Assembly (NCBI RefSeq): GCF_901709675.1
Contig: NC_051088.1
Span: 5,545,664-5,609,663 of the forward strand
Length of the DNA: 64,000 nucleotides
Direction: 5' to 3'
Origin: Syngnathus acus
Lineage: Eukaryota; Chordata; Actinopteri; Syngnathiformes; Syngnathidae
Under the pieces are notes generated by a model. It made no database searches, was not told the origin of the DNA, and worked only from the letters and a program-made list of their open reading frames with translations. The translations under genes were made by a program, and so were the position numbers. Positions 11,061-24,366 of this stretch are shown here, in pieces (position 1 is the stretch's first letter; every line of letters begins with the position of its first letter).

Positions 11061-13317
11061 ATGCATATAAGACTAAACTGTTTCCTCTTTAAAGAAATCA
11101 ATAAAATGAATGCCAAAGCGGAGTGCACTTAATATAGTCAAGTCAATGAACAGCAGTATTCTATTTGGTCACACCACCAAGGGCTTATGACGGTAGCTCT
11201 TAAATGGCCTGTCTGTCGAGAGCACCGTTGCAATTTTTGGCATAATGTTGAGTAAAGGTTGGAAAAACAGGAAGGAATTGAGAACTGTGGCTGAGGTTGA
11301 AGGCTCTGTTCACACAGACGTAAACACCCTGAAACTTTTTATTTCCCCTCGCGACAGAGAGATTCAGGAAAGCTTGTGTACTTGTATTCAAACTTAAAAC
11401 ATCTACCTACTGCACATGGTGAATCAGTCTGAAATCAACAGACCAAGGACGTTTTCTTTTACCCTAGAGAATTTAATTTGAGCAACCAGGTGCAATGTGG
11501 GAATGCATCTGACAAGTAACCAGAGTTGACAGATTGTCACCTATTTGCAGATCTAAGTCGAGGTTAAGGCAGAATCCCGTGGCTAGACCAGCCATGAGCA
11601 CCTCTGGGCTGCGAAAGCAAAATGATGAAAAATCACTCTATCTGGCAAGTGCACTGATCCAAAATCCTGACAGAAAGTTCCCCCATTCAATACATCGGGA
11701 CCAAGATCGAGGTCATTATGAAAGATTCTTTAAAGAAAATAGGTCGCCTCTACTCTTATCCGTCACCTGCTGCCTGATAGTGATAATATGCAGTCATTTC
11801 ATAAGGCTTCTCAAACAAGGAAAAACCGTAGTAGGTGGAAGGAAGGAAGGGAGCCGAGCTGTTTTGGGGTCTGACATAAAAACTTATCTCAAATTCAATA
11901 CAAGCTGACGCCAAATGAATACCTCCATCTTACCTCAGCATGCATAAACAGGCACATGGGGAGTCAGCTGTAGGGGAGTTATCGGCCGTTTGAGAGGTCC
12001 CAAATCCATTCGTTTCAGCTCAAGGTTTTATGCATCAAATAAAAAAGCCAATCTTATTTTTAGAACCAGCTTTCGTCTCTGTCGGAGTCGATAACGGACA
12101 TCTTTCAGATCTCTCATTGAGACAAATATTATTTCAAGGATTAGGTTATGCCAGGTGTTATACTATAGGTTCAAGCACATCTAATCAAAATATTAGGCAA
12201 CTTTTTTCTTCTCAAATTTATTAAGCTCATAACCTTAGCACTATTGGTAAAGCAGGACAAATATTGATACATAAAATGAAAATGCCCAAGAGTGAAAACT
12301 TTGGCTTTGGGGTATTGCCACTACTTACAATATTGTCTGTAAAAAGAGAAATTGGATCAATATTCTCAAGCAATATCCAAGCATGATAAGGTGACTATAC
12401 TATGTTCGCGCAAATCAAAACTAGTTCACAAGAAATGCAATAATACCCCTTTTATGATGGTGTCCAACAGCAGATTCATTGGGGAAACATATCATTGATT
12501 TCGATTCACTCTGTATGTGGGATGAGAAAATTAAAGCTATTTCTTGTTTGTTATTATTGTACATAGGCAGAGAAACATGCTGCTTCAGCAAGGACCATTT
12601 GTTATTGAATTGCTTTTATTCCCTCAGCAATGGTGAGGAGGTTATTAGCTGTCAGATAATAGCTACTAGAGGCTACCTTAATTGAAACATCAACCAAAGG
12701 ATAAACACTTTTTTTTAAAAATCCACTCATTTTTAAACTTGGATTCTTTTCTGAGTCACAACACTATCACATTGATCTTACACAATGGTCTTAAATCCAA
12801 ACAAATGCTGCAAAACAAATCAATAAAAAAAACAAGTGCAACTTCTAAAAAATGAAATAATTGTTTTACCTCCAATTATACCTTCTTTCTGAGCATTTTA
12901 GCAAACTCCTTGCCCAAAAAATGAAGCAACCAAAAAAACAGCGACAGTCACGTATAATATATTTCTTCACAAAAAGCCTTGTTTTGACTAGACTTCAAAG
13001 CTGCTTTTCATATAACGCACTGCATTCTACTGACTAGATCTTCAGGAGAGCATGCATTTTCAAAAGATCAGTGGTGATGATAAATTTGAAAAGTCACAAT
13101 GTATCAAGGACTGCCTGCTATGCTTACAGCTTTTCAGTAGCTTGACCACAGATGACACCTGTGATAAATCATCCCACTTTAAAAACTTAAAGACTTCGGT
13201 GAATGCTGAAGTCTGATAATATCAACAAAATAAATGAAAAAGAGAATCCAAAATTCAAAACGTTCCTTTTTAGGGTTAAAAGCAAGCTCGAGCTTTTCTT
13301 AGTTGACTGGGGAAAAA

Positions 13318-13362
13318 GTGGAATCCACTTCGGACTGGTTGCCAATCAATCACAAAATTTTC
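13318..13362 (-). repeat. Short L2-tail fragment
   Basis: On the minus strand, TTTGTGATTGATTGGCAACC followed by AGTCCGAAGTGG matches the most conserved part of the L2 tail. Only about 45 bp are recognisable. Confidence 0.35.
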
Positions 13363-13477
13363 AAACCAGAACTCCTAAGATATAAAGTATATCTGAAATA
13401 TATCTTCATGAAGTGCTTGTGATTTGTAAGATTTCGTTGAAAACGACAGATATTTACATGATGCATATTTACGTATA

Positions 13478-13570
13478 AATCATAATTTCCAGACAACAAG
13501 CTGCTACTTTTTCCTCCACATTTTGAACACTTATATGTGACGCGGATAATTTATTTTTAGCGACTAGCTT
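13478..13570. mobile_element. Relic of a TIR DNA element
   Basis: ATAATTTCCAGACAACAAGC, TGCTACTTTTTCCTCC and TGACGCGGATAATTTAT correspond to a fish MITE family whose ends read ATTTCCAGACTATAAGC. It is related in style to the relic at 4050-4292 and the young element at 55066-56576, but clearly older than the latter. Confidence 0.4.
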
Positions 13571-14033
13571 CATGCGACCAATATATTTATCGACAGTGTC
13601 ATCACTTCTGACCAATGAAACTGCCAAATACGGAAAGTGTCCTGTCGTCATTGGTCGTGAAGCTTTATATCAGTTATAGTTTACTTGAAGCATTGTACTC
13701 TTATTAGAATGAAACCAAATGACCAAATGGAATGAAAATGCTGTTCACTTGTGACGTGATCTATTTCAATTTTCGTTTACATACACATACATTCATCAAA
13801 ACGGCTGTTTCATAAACACCTTTCTTTGCAAACATCCCATGTTTTAAGGTGGACACTTCTGGCTAATAACCGACATTAATATGTAAATATTCGTATCTGA
13901 AGAAGCCTGAACATGATCCCGCTCATTTCAATGAGGTGCGTTGCAGCAGGGAGACATGGGCTGCGACCGAATGTGCACACTATTACTATTCCCTATCTAG
14001 TGCGCTTTTAAGACGGCAGAGCAATTCAATTAG

Positions 14034-14484
14034 CGGCCCGCAGGCCACATGGGGCCCAGAACCAACCCCCGAGTGGCCCAGCCTGTGTTTCAGGCTGCCT
14101 TAATTGAATTGCATTTAAGAGATGCAGAGGGCATCTCAGTTTGCAAGATTTCAAAAACTCTTTTTTTAAAAAGTGTTTGAAACGGTGAATGCAACATTCG
14201 CCGAGCCTACCCACCTTGCTGACGGTGTTGTTTTGAACCGTGGCTAGCGGTGCTAAAAACAGGAGTAGTGGCAAGATATTGGGGAATTTTTTGTTTAGAA
14301 AATTGACAAAAAGTGTCAATTCACCAATGTGTATGGCCCAGCTACATTTCTTGATGTGAAAATCTGGCCCAACTGAAATCATAATTGAATAGACCTGGGT
14401 TTGGGGATAAGAGTGGACATTCAGACACATCCACGGATAACAGGCAGGACAGCGGCCCTCCAGGACCCAGTCTGGACACCCCTG
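14034..14484. mobile_element. Relic of a hAT-like DNA element
   Basis: The right edge (14438-14484) reads, in reverse complement, CAGGGGTGTCCAGACTGGGT followed by CCTGGAGGGCCGC, a terminal sequence common in fish hAT MITEs. The left edge (GCGGCCCGCAGGCCACATGG) is of the same GC-rich style but does not pair exactly with it. The 400-bp interior is AT-rich. An ORF on the minus strand crosses it, but I see no transposase motif, so I do not call a gene. Confidence 0.5.
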
Positions 14485-16509
14485 ATCTAGGTTGACAGTT
14501 GAGCTAATTCCTTTTGGCTCAACAGAACACTGGCATAGAAACAGAAGTTAGGAAAATTTAGACTTGCTTTCCCACCCCACTAAAAACTGTTGTATTATAT
14601 AAAAGAATAAAAACGCTATTTCATTTCCCCTCTTGTGATAAAAGTGATTTTGTCAAAACTCTACCCCTAGTGGGTGCAAGCTTCACTTCTCTTTTTGTGA
14701 GTGCCTGTTTAGTGTATTTACAGCAAGTCAGATATGAGATACAGGTATCAGCGTGATTTCACCGAGCAAGGAATACACTGAAATTGACTGTAATTTTCCT
14801 CTCAAGGGTTGTGATAATATTGCTGTAGCATTTTTCACATGATGGCTGGTTCAGGAGAGTCTAAGCGGACGGGTCAAAATGCATCTTGCAACCAAGTCCA
14901 AAGTCACCTCCCTGCTCCCTGACATATAAAAACACACATCCAGCGCCCCTGGGAGGAAAGAATGGGGAGGGATCTGGTTAACTCCCGATGAACTTTCTAT
15001 GGGAAGGACTTCCTTCTGGCTCATCGGCTCGTTCACATAGCCGGCTGGCTGCCTGGTGTACGTATAACCTTCCTCAAAGCAGATACCTGATATAATGACA
15101 CTGCTTATGCTACTCAGTATTGTGCTCATGCGTTCTAAAATACTATTCATGTATTTCTTAGAATACCAAGGCTTTGAGGGTCTTAATATATTCCGCTATA
15201 AGAAGGCTTATGTCATGGCCAACTGCCCAACCTCCTCTCATATACTGTGGGAACAGAAACTACATCAGTCATAATCACAGACCTTTTGTCATGAGTAAAA
15301 AGAGAATTATTTTTTTCACTTTGAAATTTTTCTGAAAGTAAAATTAGATTTGAAAGTTAAAGGCAGCTTCACATATTTCAATACATAACTACCATAAGCA
15401 GTTGCACTTTAAAGTATCTGGACAATCAATGTCAATGTATGAAAATGTGTGAATTAGTTTGCTGCAGTGACCGAAATTCAGTAATTTTGCTTTATTTCAT
15501 TATAATCTGTCTTTAGAAAAAGCCAAATGTATCATATAGAGTGATTGTTTGCAAATAGCCAAGTCTGACCATCAAAACCCTTTCAAAAGAAGTAGTTTTC
15601 CTTTAACAAAAATATTCTATAATTTGCACTTAATTTGTGGGATTGATTTTTTTGTATGGTATGCAGCACTGTCATGAATGCTCTGATTAAAACTGTTCAT
15701 CTGGCATCAAATCTCTTCACTCTTTACTGTGTCCAGATAATGCCTGAGGGCCTATAATACAGGGACGCAAATTTAAACGGCAGATTCTAATCCTTTATTA
15801 ACTGACACTCATCTGATGTGTACTGGATTTACAGATAAACCGTGCTAATTGCCAAAATGGCATATGTAGGTGTGAAAATGCAGCACAAAGAGACAAAGTG
15901 ATGAAGTAAGGCACACAGATGCTAATTATTTTACAGCCCAGATACTGGGGGGAACTGGTAATCTGTAACAAGACAACATGAAAGATTCGTCATTCTTTTA
16001 CGTATGATGCTCATGCCGCAAAACCCTCATTTATATTGCTCTCATCCTCAAACTCCGACATTAGGAGACGTCACATTTGACCCTGAACATTTTGTAAGAG
16101 ACTCAATTTAGGTCTCTCATTAAAAGCAAGATCAGTGAAAGGATTTCTGTGCGACTAGCCATGCAATCACAAATAGGTTGATGATTGAAGTGTCCTTTAA
16201 AAAGAATGACCACATTTTCAACTGCAAGACAGGGAGGGTTTTTTTTTCAGAGGGGAAAATCTGTCTCTTTTTTTCCTTGCAGTGCCCCTAAACTGAAGTC
16301 ATGCTGCTTGAAGATCGCAGGGAAAATACATCAACATTGTCCACAAATTACAGGGATTACTAGAAAGGTGCTGGGTGCCATAAAACCTCATTTTCTTTCA
16401 GATGCCCTCTATTCAGCAGTTTCTAGAGCTGTCATCAATTTTTGAATAACAATTCATAGTTAATATCCCAATACACAGAAAATAAAAATTGGTCATTCAG
16501 GAGGTTTAC

Positions 16510-16564
16510 CTGCCAGGCAGTCCAGCAATGACAGCAGCAGTGCCAGTTTCCACAGCAACTCCAT
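16510..16564 (-). CDS. cntn3/4/6-like: Contactin start codon and signal-peptide exon
   Basis: The ATG (complement of 16562-16564) sits in a strong Kozak context, with A at -3 and G at +4. It opens MELLWKLALLLSLLDCLAG, a typical secretory signal peptide: a short charged start, a leucine-rich core and a small-residue cleavage region. Known CNTN3/4/6 proteins begin in the same way (a short start, a WK or WE motif and a Leu/Ile-rich stretch). The coding part is 55 bp and ends in phase 1 at a GTAAAC donor (16509-16504), which fits the exon at 9824-9956. The frame stays open upstream through the 5' UTR part of the exon, but contains no other ATG after the acceptor. This is therefore the first usable start in this frame. 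Confidence 0.9.
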
Positions 16565-16653
16565 TTTGATGGTCTCAGGTCGATGCGATCTTAAATCCAA
16601 TCCTAAATGTATGATATTCTTTCTTTGTCCTTTCGAGCACTTACACTTGTTCC
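16565..16653 (-). other. 5' UTR part of contactin exon 2
   Basis: This is 89 bp between a plausible acceptor (TTCTTTTTAACAG, just above 16653) and the start codon. It contains the stop of the predicted upstream ORF at 16603-16605. A perfect GTAAGT donor motif lies only 9 nt after the acceptor (16644-16639). If that donor were used, a 9-nt exon would form and the start codon would be skipped. The acceptor is inferred from the sequence alone. Confidence 0.65.
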
Positions 16654-17034
16654 CTGTTAAAAAGAAGAAAAGGAAGGGGGGCACATTAGAAGTGAATTCC
16701 AAATACAGATGGGCATTAGGCTAAATTTCCTAAATTGCTAAAGATGGAGACCAATATGTGAATAAAGTTTTTTTTCTTAGGACACACTAGTTGTTAGTTG
16801 TAGTTAAAAGAAAAGGCATTGAATGAGTGTGCTCCATATAGTATATCTATTTGGGATAATAAGCAATTATTGACCATAAAGAACCAATTATTTGCCTGAA
16901 ATTGAATGTTGATTAAATCAAGGCAAAATGTGCATTACTTTTTGCATTGCAAACAACAACTCTTATTTCACTCTCGACGAGGTAGTGGGCTAAAGACAAA
17001 AGCTATGTGATGTTACGTCCAAGCAGATGTGCAC

Positions 17035-17181
17035 CATGGCACCTCTCTGAGAGACATTTACATAGCAATAGTATATTCTGTAGATTAATTTGTACAAAAA
17101 TAAATCCAAGCATGGCACCTCTCTGAGAGACATTTACATAGCAATAGTATATTCTGTAGATTAATTTGTACAAAAATAAAT
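17035..17181. repeat. Recent tandem duplication, 76-bp period
   Basis: The 71 bp from 17035 to 17105 (starting CATGGCACCTCTCTGAGAGA) are repeated base for base at 17111-17181, with a 5-bp spacer (CCAAG). There is no similarity to the surrounding repeats. The unit contains its own small inverted repeat (CTCTCTGAGAGA). Confidence 0.95.
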
Positions 17182-18473
17182 TCATCAGTCATCAACTACT
17201 CCAATTCCAATTAAAATAAGTTCTTAAGAACTGATTCGTAGAGTACTGTGGTTTCCAATAACAAAGTAGTGTCTCTCTCGACAGCTATTTACATTATTAA
17301 AGACCTAAAAATGCTGAAAAACTACTTGATCTTTGTTTCTTAAAAATCTTTGAAAATGCATTTCAGGACAAAAGAAAATTAGCTTAAAACAGCTTTAAGG
17401 CAAGGAAGTGTAAAAACAGAAACAAAAAGATTTGTCCAGGCAGAGACTACAAAGACAAAATCAATGTTCAAATGTGCTTAACAGTGCATAGCAGGGATCA
17501 TGTCTGCAAAATAAAAACAAATGGGATTTCAAGCTTGTACTGAAACTTGCTGAGACAAAACAAAAAGGAGACTGGTTGTCAGACATGCAATGAAGCACTG
17601 GACGTCTTCTCAAATTCCTCCAAGATGCAGAGATTAAATCTTTGCTGCAAATTGCTGACAGCGCAAAATTATTCGCAGTTCCTCGGAAGAGTCACATTTT
17701 CTTGGAGTCTAATTTTTGATGCAACCCGCATTAGGGTCTAAAAAACATTCCCATAATAAGACATATTCCTGCTGTCGCTGACATCATTTTTCTGTCAAAC
17801 ACACCCAAACATGTTGACATCTCCAGTGTGATTACAAGATTAAATATTTGTCTGTGACAAGCTGGTGATAAAGTGAGAAAAGATTAAATGACATGAAAAA
17901 ATTAGCTAAACTTACTCTCGCTAATACATTGAACTGAGTAAGGACACAGTTTTCTTTGACTGGTCACAATCAGTGTGCAGAACTAACGAGAGAGTTGAAA
18001 ACAATACTATTCTGTTGAGTCTATCAAGAAGCAAGCAGTGGAAAAAAGAGACAACTGAAAATTTGCTCTTTGAGCGTTATCTTTGAAAAGCAGAAGCAAG
18101 CATGCCTATTCAAGTGTGAATACATACTGTACATGCGCTGCATTTGCATACAATACCCTCACTTCTGAGTCTACAAAGCCATTAAAAGGCAACACGTTTA
18201 CCCCATAAATCTCAATATGGAGATTGACTTTAGCGTCATCTTTTCTTCGACATATCCTGCGGTTATTACAATGCCAATGCCATAAGTAAATGTTAGCTTT
18301 AAATAATAAAACAGAGACTTCAAATCACCTTTTTATGCTTTCAGCTATTTTTGCAGGGCTTCTCCTTCAACAGAAAATAATTGCAAGAGCTTCACTGAAT
18401 ACATATTACATATTTTGTAATAAAAAGAGAAGGACCTGAAATTCACCAGAACCTACAGTAGCACTGCAACATC

Positions 18474-18570
18474 ATCCATTCTCTGTACAACTTGTCCTCA
18501 TTAGAGTCGTGGAAGAGCTGGAACCAACCCCAGCGGACCTTGGGCTGGAGGCAGGGTAGATTTACACATA
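18474..18570 (-). repeat. L2-type LINE tail, worn
   Basis: On the plus strand the text CATCCATTCTCTGTACAACT, TGTCCTCATTAGAGTCGTGG and AAGAGCTGGAACC is the complement of the fish L2 tail, with the ATGG end at the low-coordinate side. Several indels mark it as old. Confidence 0.5.
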
Positions 18571-19319
18571 CAGAAAGACACTTATAGCCTTACAAGTAAT
18601 GTTCCTGACATGTGTATAATGACACGCGGCTGTACAGTGGACCCTCTGCTATTCGCGGGGAGAGGGGCCAGCTTGGGAGGTCAGTCGGGAAAATTGAAAT
18701 GCACTGGGTAAAAAAAAAAAACATTTTTATCACCCAAATTCTTCCAAAAACGCTGAGAAACATTCAACGTCGCTGTCGGGCGGAAACCTTGAACGGGCAA
18801 AATGACAGCTTTACAGGAACTTGTTTTGAGTTCCCAGGCTCCGTCTCGTTCAATTTGTGCTTTACCTTATGTTACGACATGGTGATGGAAATTGAGAATT
18901 GGTCGAACATGGCTGTGGAGGCCTGGAGGTTGGGAATGGGTGTGTGGTGAGTAGGGAGGAGGCACACGAAGGCACACAAAGGAATATGGGTTCACTGTAA
19001 TATATAAAATTGTGTTGGCTGATCATTCACCTTTGAGAGCTCAATTAACAAATGTTTGGAAACACTTGAGATATCCCATTCAAAAGGCAGTCTCATCTAA
19101 TCTTCTCATCTTTAACAGCAACCTTTTTATCTCCATTACTGGCAGACACGAGGCCTCAGTTACTTGGTGGATAAAAGACATCTTTTGATCTAAAGATGCT
19201 GACTAGTAGCAGGTCAGGTACCGCAGTGACCACAGTAGTTGTTGAACATCTTCAGTGATTTACCCTTATGACTTGGTTGTCACAAGAGCAATGACTTACG
19301 GAAATTGATTATTCCCATG

Positions 19320-19361
<42 letters not shown>

Positions 19362-19438
19362 GCGTGTGCATGCGTGTGTGTATGTGTGTGCGTGTGCATG
19401 CGTGTGTGTGTGTGTGTGTGTGTGCGTGCGTGCGTGCG
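19320..19438. repeat. (TG)n microsatellite with TATG/CGTG variants
   Basis: Roughly 118 bp of TG with interspersed CGTGTGCATG and GTATG units. Its several overlapping ORFs (runs of Cys-Val or Thr-His) are low-complexity artefacts. Confidence 0.95.
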
Positions 19439-20974
19439 GGTTTTCTTGTTTGCCTGCTTTTTTGGTGGTATCAGCAAGTATCCTATGCACATTTAAGTTC
19501 TTGAACTTGTATTCTATTGATGCATCCTTTATTGACAACCTTGTGTTATACTGCAATAAGACTATTATATAAAAGTGTTTTATTTGACTTTTGAATATAT
19601 GTTTTCCTGTTGGTGAATAACCTCTAATTTCCACAGACAAAAGCACTCAAGATTTCAAGCATTGTCAGAATGCTACCTCTTATCCTTGTCTCATCTGACA
19701 GCAGCAGCTGAAGCTGACAAACTGAAAATTGTAGTACAGTCGGACAGTGATGCCGGTTGATTTGACCCTCTCCACTACGAATGATCACGCAGCCGCTATC
19801 ATTTTTTCAGGGCTCAAAAGTGTGTTAATAGAAAGGTGCTCCTCGTCCAGATGAAGATAAAAATCCACACTGAAATCCTGGGCCGTAGTACAGACACACT
19901 CTCGGTCTAGCGCACACCCTCAAGCACTGAAACATGAATGAGACCAGACACCCACTCCCTACAGAAACGATACAAGACTAGTAAAAATGGCAGATGCTAC
20001 ATTTTTTATCACCTGAGCTGTGACTTCGCTTGATCTACAGACACCCGCTTGATCTGTGTTTTCCTCCATCCCACAGCTCTGAGTGCCTGCAGGTTATTTA
20101 AAATTCATTTTCTGCCCCCGCTCCCATTGAGATTGCTAGTAATCGTGAAATTTCCCTTCTTGACCCCACGCACGTGAATCAAAGTGCCACAGTAGCATTT
20201 CCGTGACAGACTGGACCAGATAGCGGCATCTTGTCAGATTGTGTCCCGCAGTTTTGTGGTGCTGTGAAACTAAATGACCAAAAACGATAGCAATTGAGCT
20301 TCATTTGTCTTTCAGTATTTGAGATTACCTCACAATGTCACAGGTAATTAATATGCATGTACTCTCACTGGCATTAGATATGGTGTACCTACACGACATT
20401 GTTACATCCTATAGAGCTCTATCAGAATCTTAATCAGAAACGGTTGTCCCTTAAAGGGAAATTGATGTTGCAGCAGGAGCACAGAAGGGACACGGTACAC
20501 AATGACGATATCAACATTGGCTACAGTATTTGAAGCTTTACAGGTAACGCAAGATATTTGGCCACCCACATGCTTTCAGTCAACCTGGATTATTTTTCAG
20601 AACCAATAACAACATACTGTTGCAGGTTGTCACAACACCATACACACAGCTAAGAGGTTTCTTCTGCTGAAACTGGAGTTTCAGTCAAGGTGCACAGTCA
20701 CACACAGCAACCAATTTTTGGACCTACATTTACAGAGGGAAATTTGTGTCAGAATTATTCACACAATTACATCAACAGAGACTGACAGTAGCCATCACCA
20801 AAGTTGACCATAGTAATCAATAAATCAATCATTAAGAATTTCATAGTTGTGTGGAATTAAATGTTGATACATTTCAAAACTGTAGAGGCAAAAGGGAGTG
20901 CATAATTTGGCTGCAACCAGCACGCAATGTCGATTCCTCCAAATATCTGTGCATGTCTCACAAAACTTTGCAGT

Positions 20975-21390
20975 CTCAAGTCAAGGCTGCTTTATTTATA
21001 AAACACATTTCATTCACAAGGTAATTCAATGTGGAATGTAAATATATATAAAAGCAAGGCAAAGAAAAAGTAGCTTGTATAATGCAAGACAATATTTAGA
21101 ATATTTGAATATTTTTATTTTTTTAAAACCTTAATTTTAGATGTGGTGGACCAGGTGACAAACAAGAATTGATTTCATCAATGCTCATTCCTTCAGTGTT
21201 TTAAATTTACGCCAGCTAAATCTGATGACAACATTTTGTCAATGACGGACCCACGCCCAGGTGACAACAGGTGTAAATGGTCACCTTTGGTATTCAAGAC
21301 CAAGACCAGTCAGCGATTTATAGAACAGTAGCAGAACTTTAAAGTCTAGAGCTGACTGGAGGCCAGCGTAAAGCCTTTCGGACTAGAGTC
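20975..21390. repeat. Degraded interspersed repeat
   Basis: The parts AAGGCTGCTTTATTTATAAA, ACACATTTCATTCACAAGG and GACTGGAGGCCAGCGTAAAG resemble a fish LINE 3' region with the usual TTTATATAGCAC-type text. It is heavily diverged, the family is uncertain and no frame survives. Confidence 0.35.
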
Positions 21391-24366
21391 ATATGCTCTG
21401 CGTTCTGATCTCTTTATTATGCATGCTCATTACTTTAGTTCTCTCTGTACTGATTTCCTTCTCTTGTGTTGCATGTCTTTTGAATTGAATTGTTCTGGTT
21501 ATAGATTAAGGTTTTGTTTTGATTGCCAATGTCAGAGTGGCATTATTATCTTTGCAAAGGAATTGAAATTGAATTGAAATTTCAAACCAGCTCTGCACCT
21601 CACAGGGTTGTGCTGGTACACCTAATAAAGTGGCCAGTGAGATTATGCTCAAAACTCGTTTGAAGTGAGGTTATATACGCCAACTAATTTCGGTTCTCCA
21701 CAAACAGCTCACCGTGGGAGCCAATTGAGGAAAATCCAACATATCCGCCTGCCAAGACTGAGCCTCAAATATCGGTGCAAAACAAAGAGACTAATAGTGT
21801 TTTGATGTAAACCCACAAGCCGCTGGTGTGACACATCATATGCCAGCTTCTTCATTTCTCCAAACGGGGCGCTCTGCGAGACCACTTGTCCCAATCTCCC
21901 CTACGACAAGAACAATAGCATATGTTGAAAGGTTGTCCCTGCTTGCATCTATCTCCATGTCCAGATTTAAACATATCAAAAAAATTTCCACTGTCCTTTG
22001 ATGGATTCATCCCTTCCAAATAGGCTTGAAATTTTAAAAATTTCTGGGCACCAGTTTTCAGGTAGCTCCTTAAAGTAATAACTTAGAAGATAGCACTTAA
22101 ATATGGTCGCATGGCAGTGATAAATTTAGTAAAAATAGAGAGAATAATGTATTGCTGCAGGGTTAAATGTATTCACCTGCTACTGCTAATAAAACCATTT
22201 TCTCTGACTTCTCTTCCAAAGTGTTGAGCTGCTGAAGCAACAATAACTTGTCATACAATAGTCACGGAAAATGCAATGTGCTTGTTAGTGAGCTGAGTCC
22301 TGGCTGCCGTCATTCTCTCTATGAGCAATTTCAGGATTTTTTGTCCCAATAGTTCAAAGTTCAGTTTGAAATGTTGCAGTGGGAGAAATGTAGCAAGGAG
22401 CAGGCACTGTGAGCTTTTAGATGAAAAGCTGCAGGAGACAGGCTTCAACTTTAACATCTCAGTGAGGGAAGCAGCTCTTTTCACTAAGTCCTGCTGGCAC
22501 ACTCACAGGAGCCATGAGAAGCATCAGATCAGACCTCACTTTCTCACCAAATACTGGAAAAGGGGCCAATTACTGTCTGTTCCTATTCAGATGGAAATAT
22601 GTTTCTTTGATGTCACTCCGGTATTGTGGAAGTGTTTTCCATTTCCACACACAATGAAATTGTTGTATTAGAGTATAGGGCAGGAAAACTGCTGATGTTT
22701 TCACCAAACAGGAATTCATATGAACTACATTTTTTGCATGTGCCTTATAGAAGAAGCAAAAGGAGCAAGATCTTCTAACCCACGTTTTATTGTTTTTCAG
22801 TTATTGTTTGCAACGTTTTAGTAGATTGCTAAGAAGAAGGCACTAAACTAAAGCCAGGAACTTTTATTCATGAACTTCAAGGTTGCCATGCAGGTTTAGG
22901 GTTCAAGGCGGCTAAACTTTTTATTAAAGGGGAAGTCAACCCCAAACTTGTCTTTACAATCATATGTTGTATGTGGCCCCACCATTCTAAACAGAGCATT
23001 CTGATTAATAATAAAAAAATATATACATATATATAATTTAAGCAGCAAATGTCACCCGGTTTTACCCATCTCAGGGGCGGCCATTTGCTGTTGACTGAAA
23101 ATGACATCACAGTTGCCAATCACGGTTCAGCTTCAGAAAATTGTCGAGTTGCAAAATGGCTGCCCCCTGAGATGGATAGAAACAGATGGATTTTGCCAGC
23201 TGAATTCATATTGCACAAACAAACATTAATCAGATGAGTGTGTTTTGACTAGTTGGGCTGCACAGAACATATTATTCCAAAGAAATTTTGGGCATTGAAT
23301 TCCCCTTTGTTGTGGGGATAAGCAACAGACGTGATATTCTCCAGTAATCCAGTAGTCTGCACTAATGACATTATTGCCAGTCAGAGATTACAATTAACCG
23401 GTCACAATGGATAGATGTTTTGCTTATGTGGCTCCTGAGCGCCCTTTAATAAATTGTGAACGAATTCATGGAGTCGACACGAAAGGAGACGTCTATTTTT
23501 CTTCTTGCATTGAAGTACATCAAAGACAGACCTTCAATAATGGACTTGAAAGCAAAAGAAAGATTTGAATCCCACTGCAGGTATCTACAAGGAACTGGCT
23601 GGCACCACTGGGTTCGAGAAGGCAGCTGGTAAGAAAAAAAATGTGCCAGCTGTAGTTCTATCATGTCAATCACATACACGATGTTATCAAAAGCAACATG
23701 AATTATTCTGAAGGTTGCACACGTCACAGATATGGAACAAATATGGTTCCATATTACAGTACAGCAATGGATATAAAACGTCTGAATGACATGCAAAAAA
23801 AAAAAAGACTGTTGAATATTTATTTACTCCAAGAGCATTTTTGGAGTTGGCATTATAAGGGTGGGAAACTGTGATTTATTTGATATTGTTGAGAGATTAT
23901 CCTTGAGTGAAATTATACAATCAAGCTTCATAAATAGTAGAATAATGAACAGCAACTTTACATCAATTGATATATGTTATTGGGTTGCCTTGAATCGAAT
24001 GGCCTTTATGTAATAAGATTAATATGATTTCTTGTATCTGGTTAGGTTAAAGTTGCTCTTAAAATATGCATAATAAAATAACAATATGCTGTTTAATTCA
24101 AATTTAAACTAACCTTTGTTTAAGGCATTTCATTTATAGATAGCGCAACTGCATTCGCACATAAAAACCTGGCGTGTCTTGATTTTCATGCCGACAGAAT
24201 CCACAATGCACTCGTGTAGAAGTTTGGTTTATTTCTCTGCTCCATGCTGGGCGTTTCGTTTGACAGGTGCCTGGTGCACCTGACAGTGTGGTAGCAGAAA
24301 GTGGACTTAACTTTTCACCTGCTGGGAACACGTCTAACTATCAGTGTGTATCAGTTGGTGAATATG

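Larger units (their letters stand above)
9957..16509 (-). other. Contactin intron after the signal-peptide exon
   Basis: About 6.6 kb with worn L2-tail copies (10955-11060, 13318-13362), a TIR-element relic (13478-13570) and a hAT-like relic (14034-14484). The blocks 11060-13300 and 14500-16500 are AT-rich unique-looking sequence with no exon or recognisable repeat that I can defend. Confidence 0.75.

Noticed and set aside
14026-14430. 134-codon minus-strand ORF in a hAT-like relic
   Set aside because: No hAT transposase or zinc-finger motif is visible, and the ends cross the element's GC-rich terminus.
19280-19646. Several ORFs across the TG repeat
   Set aside because: They consist of Cys-Val or Thr-His runs made by the microsatellite.
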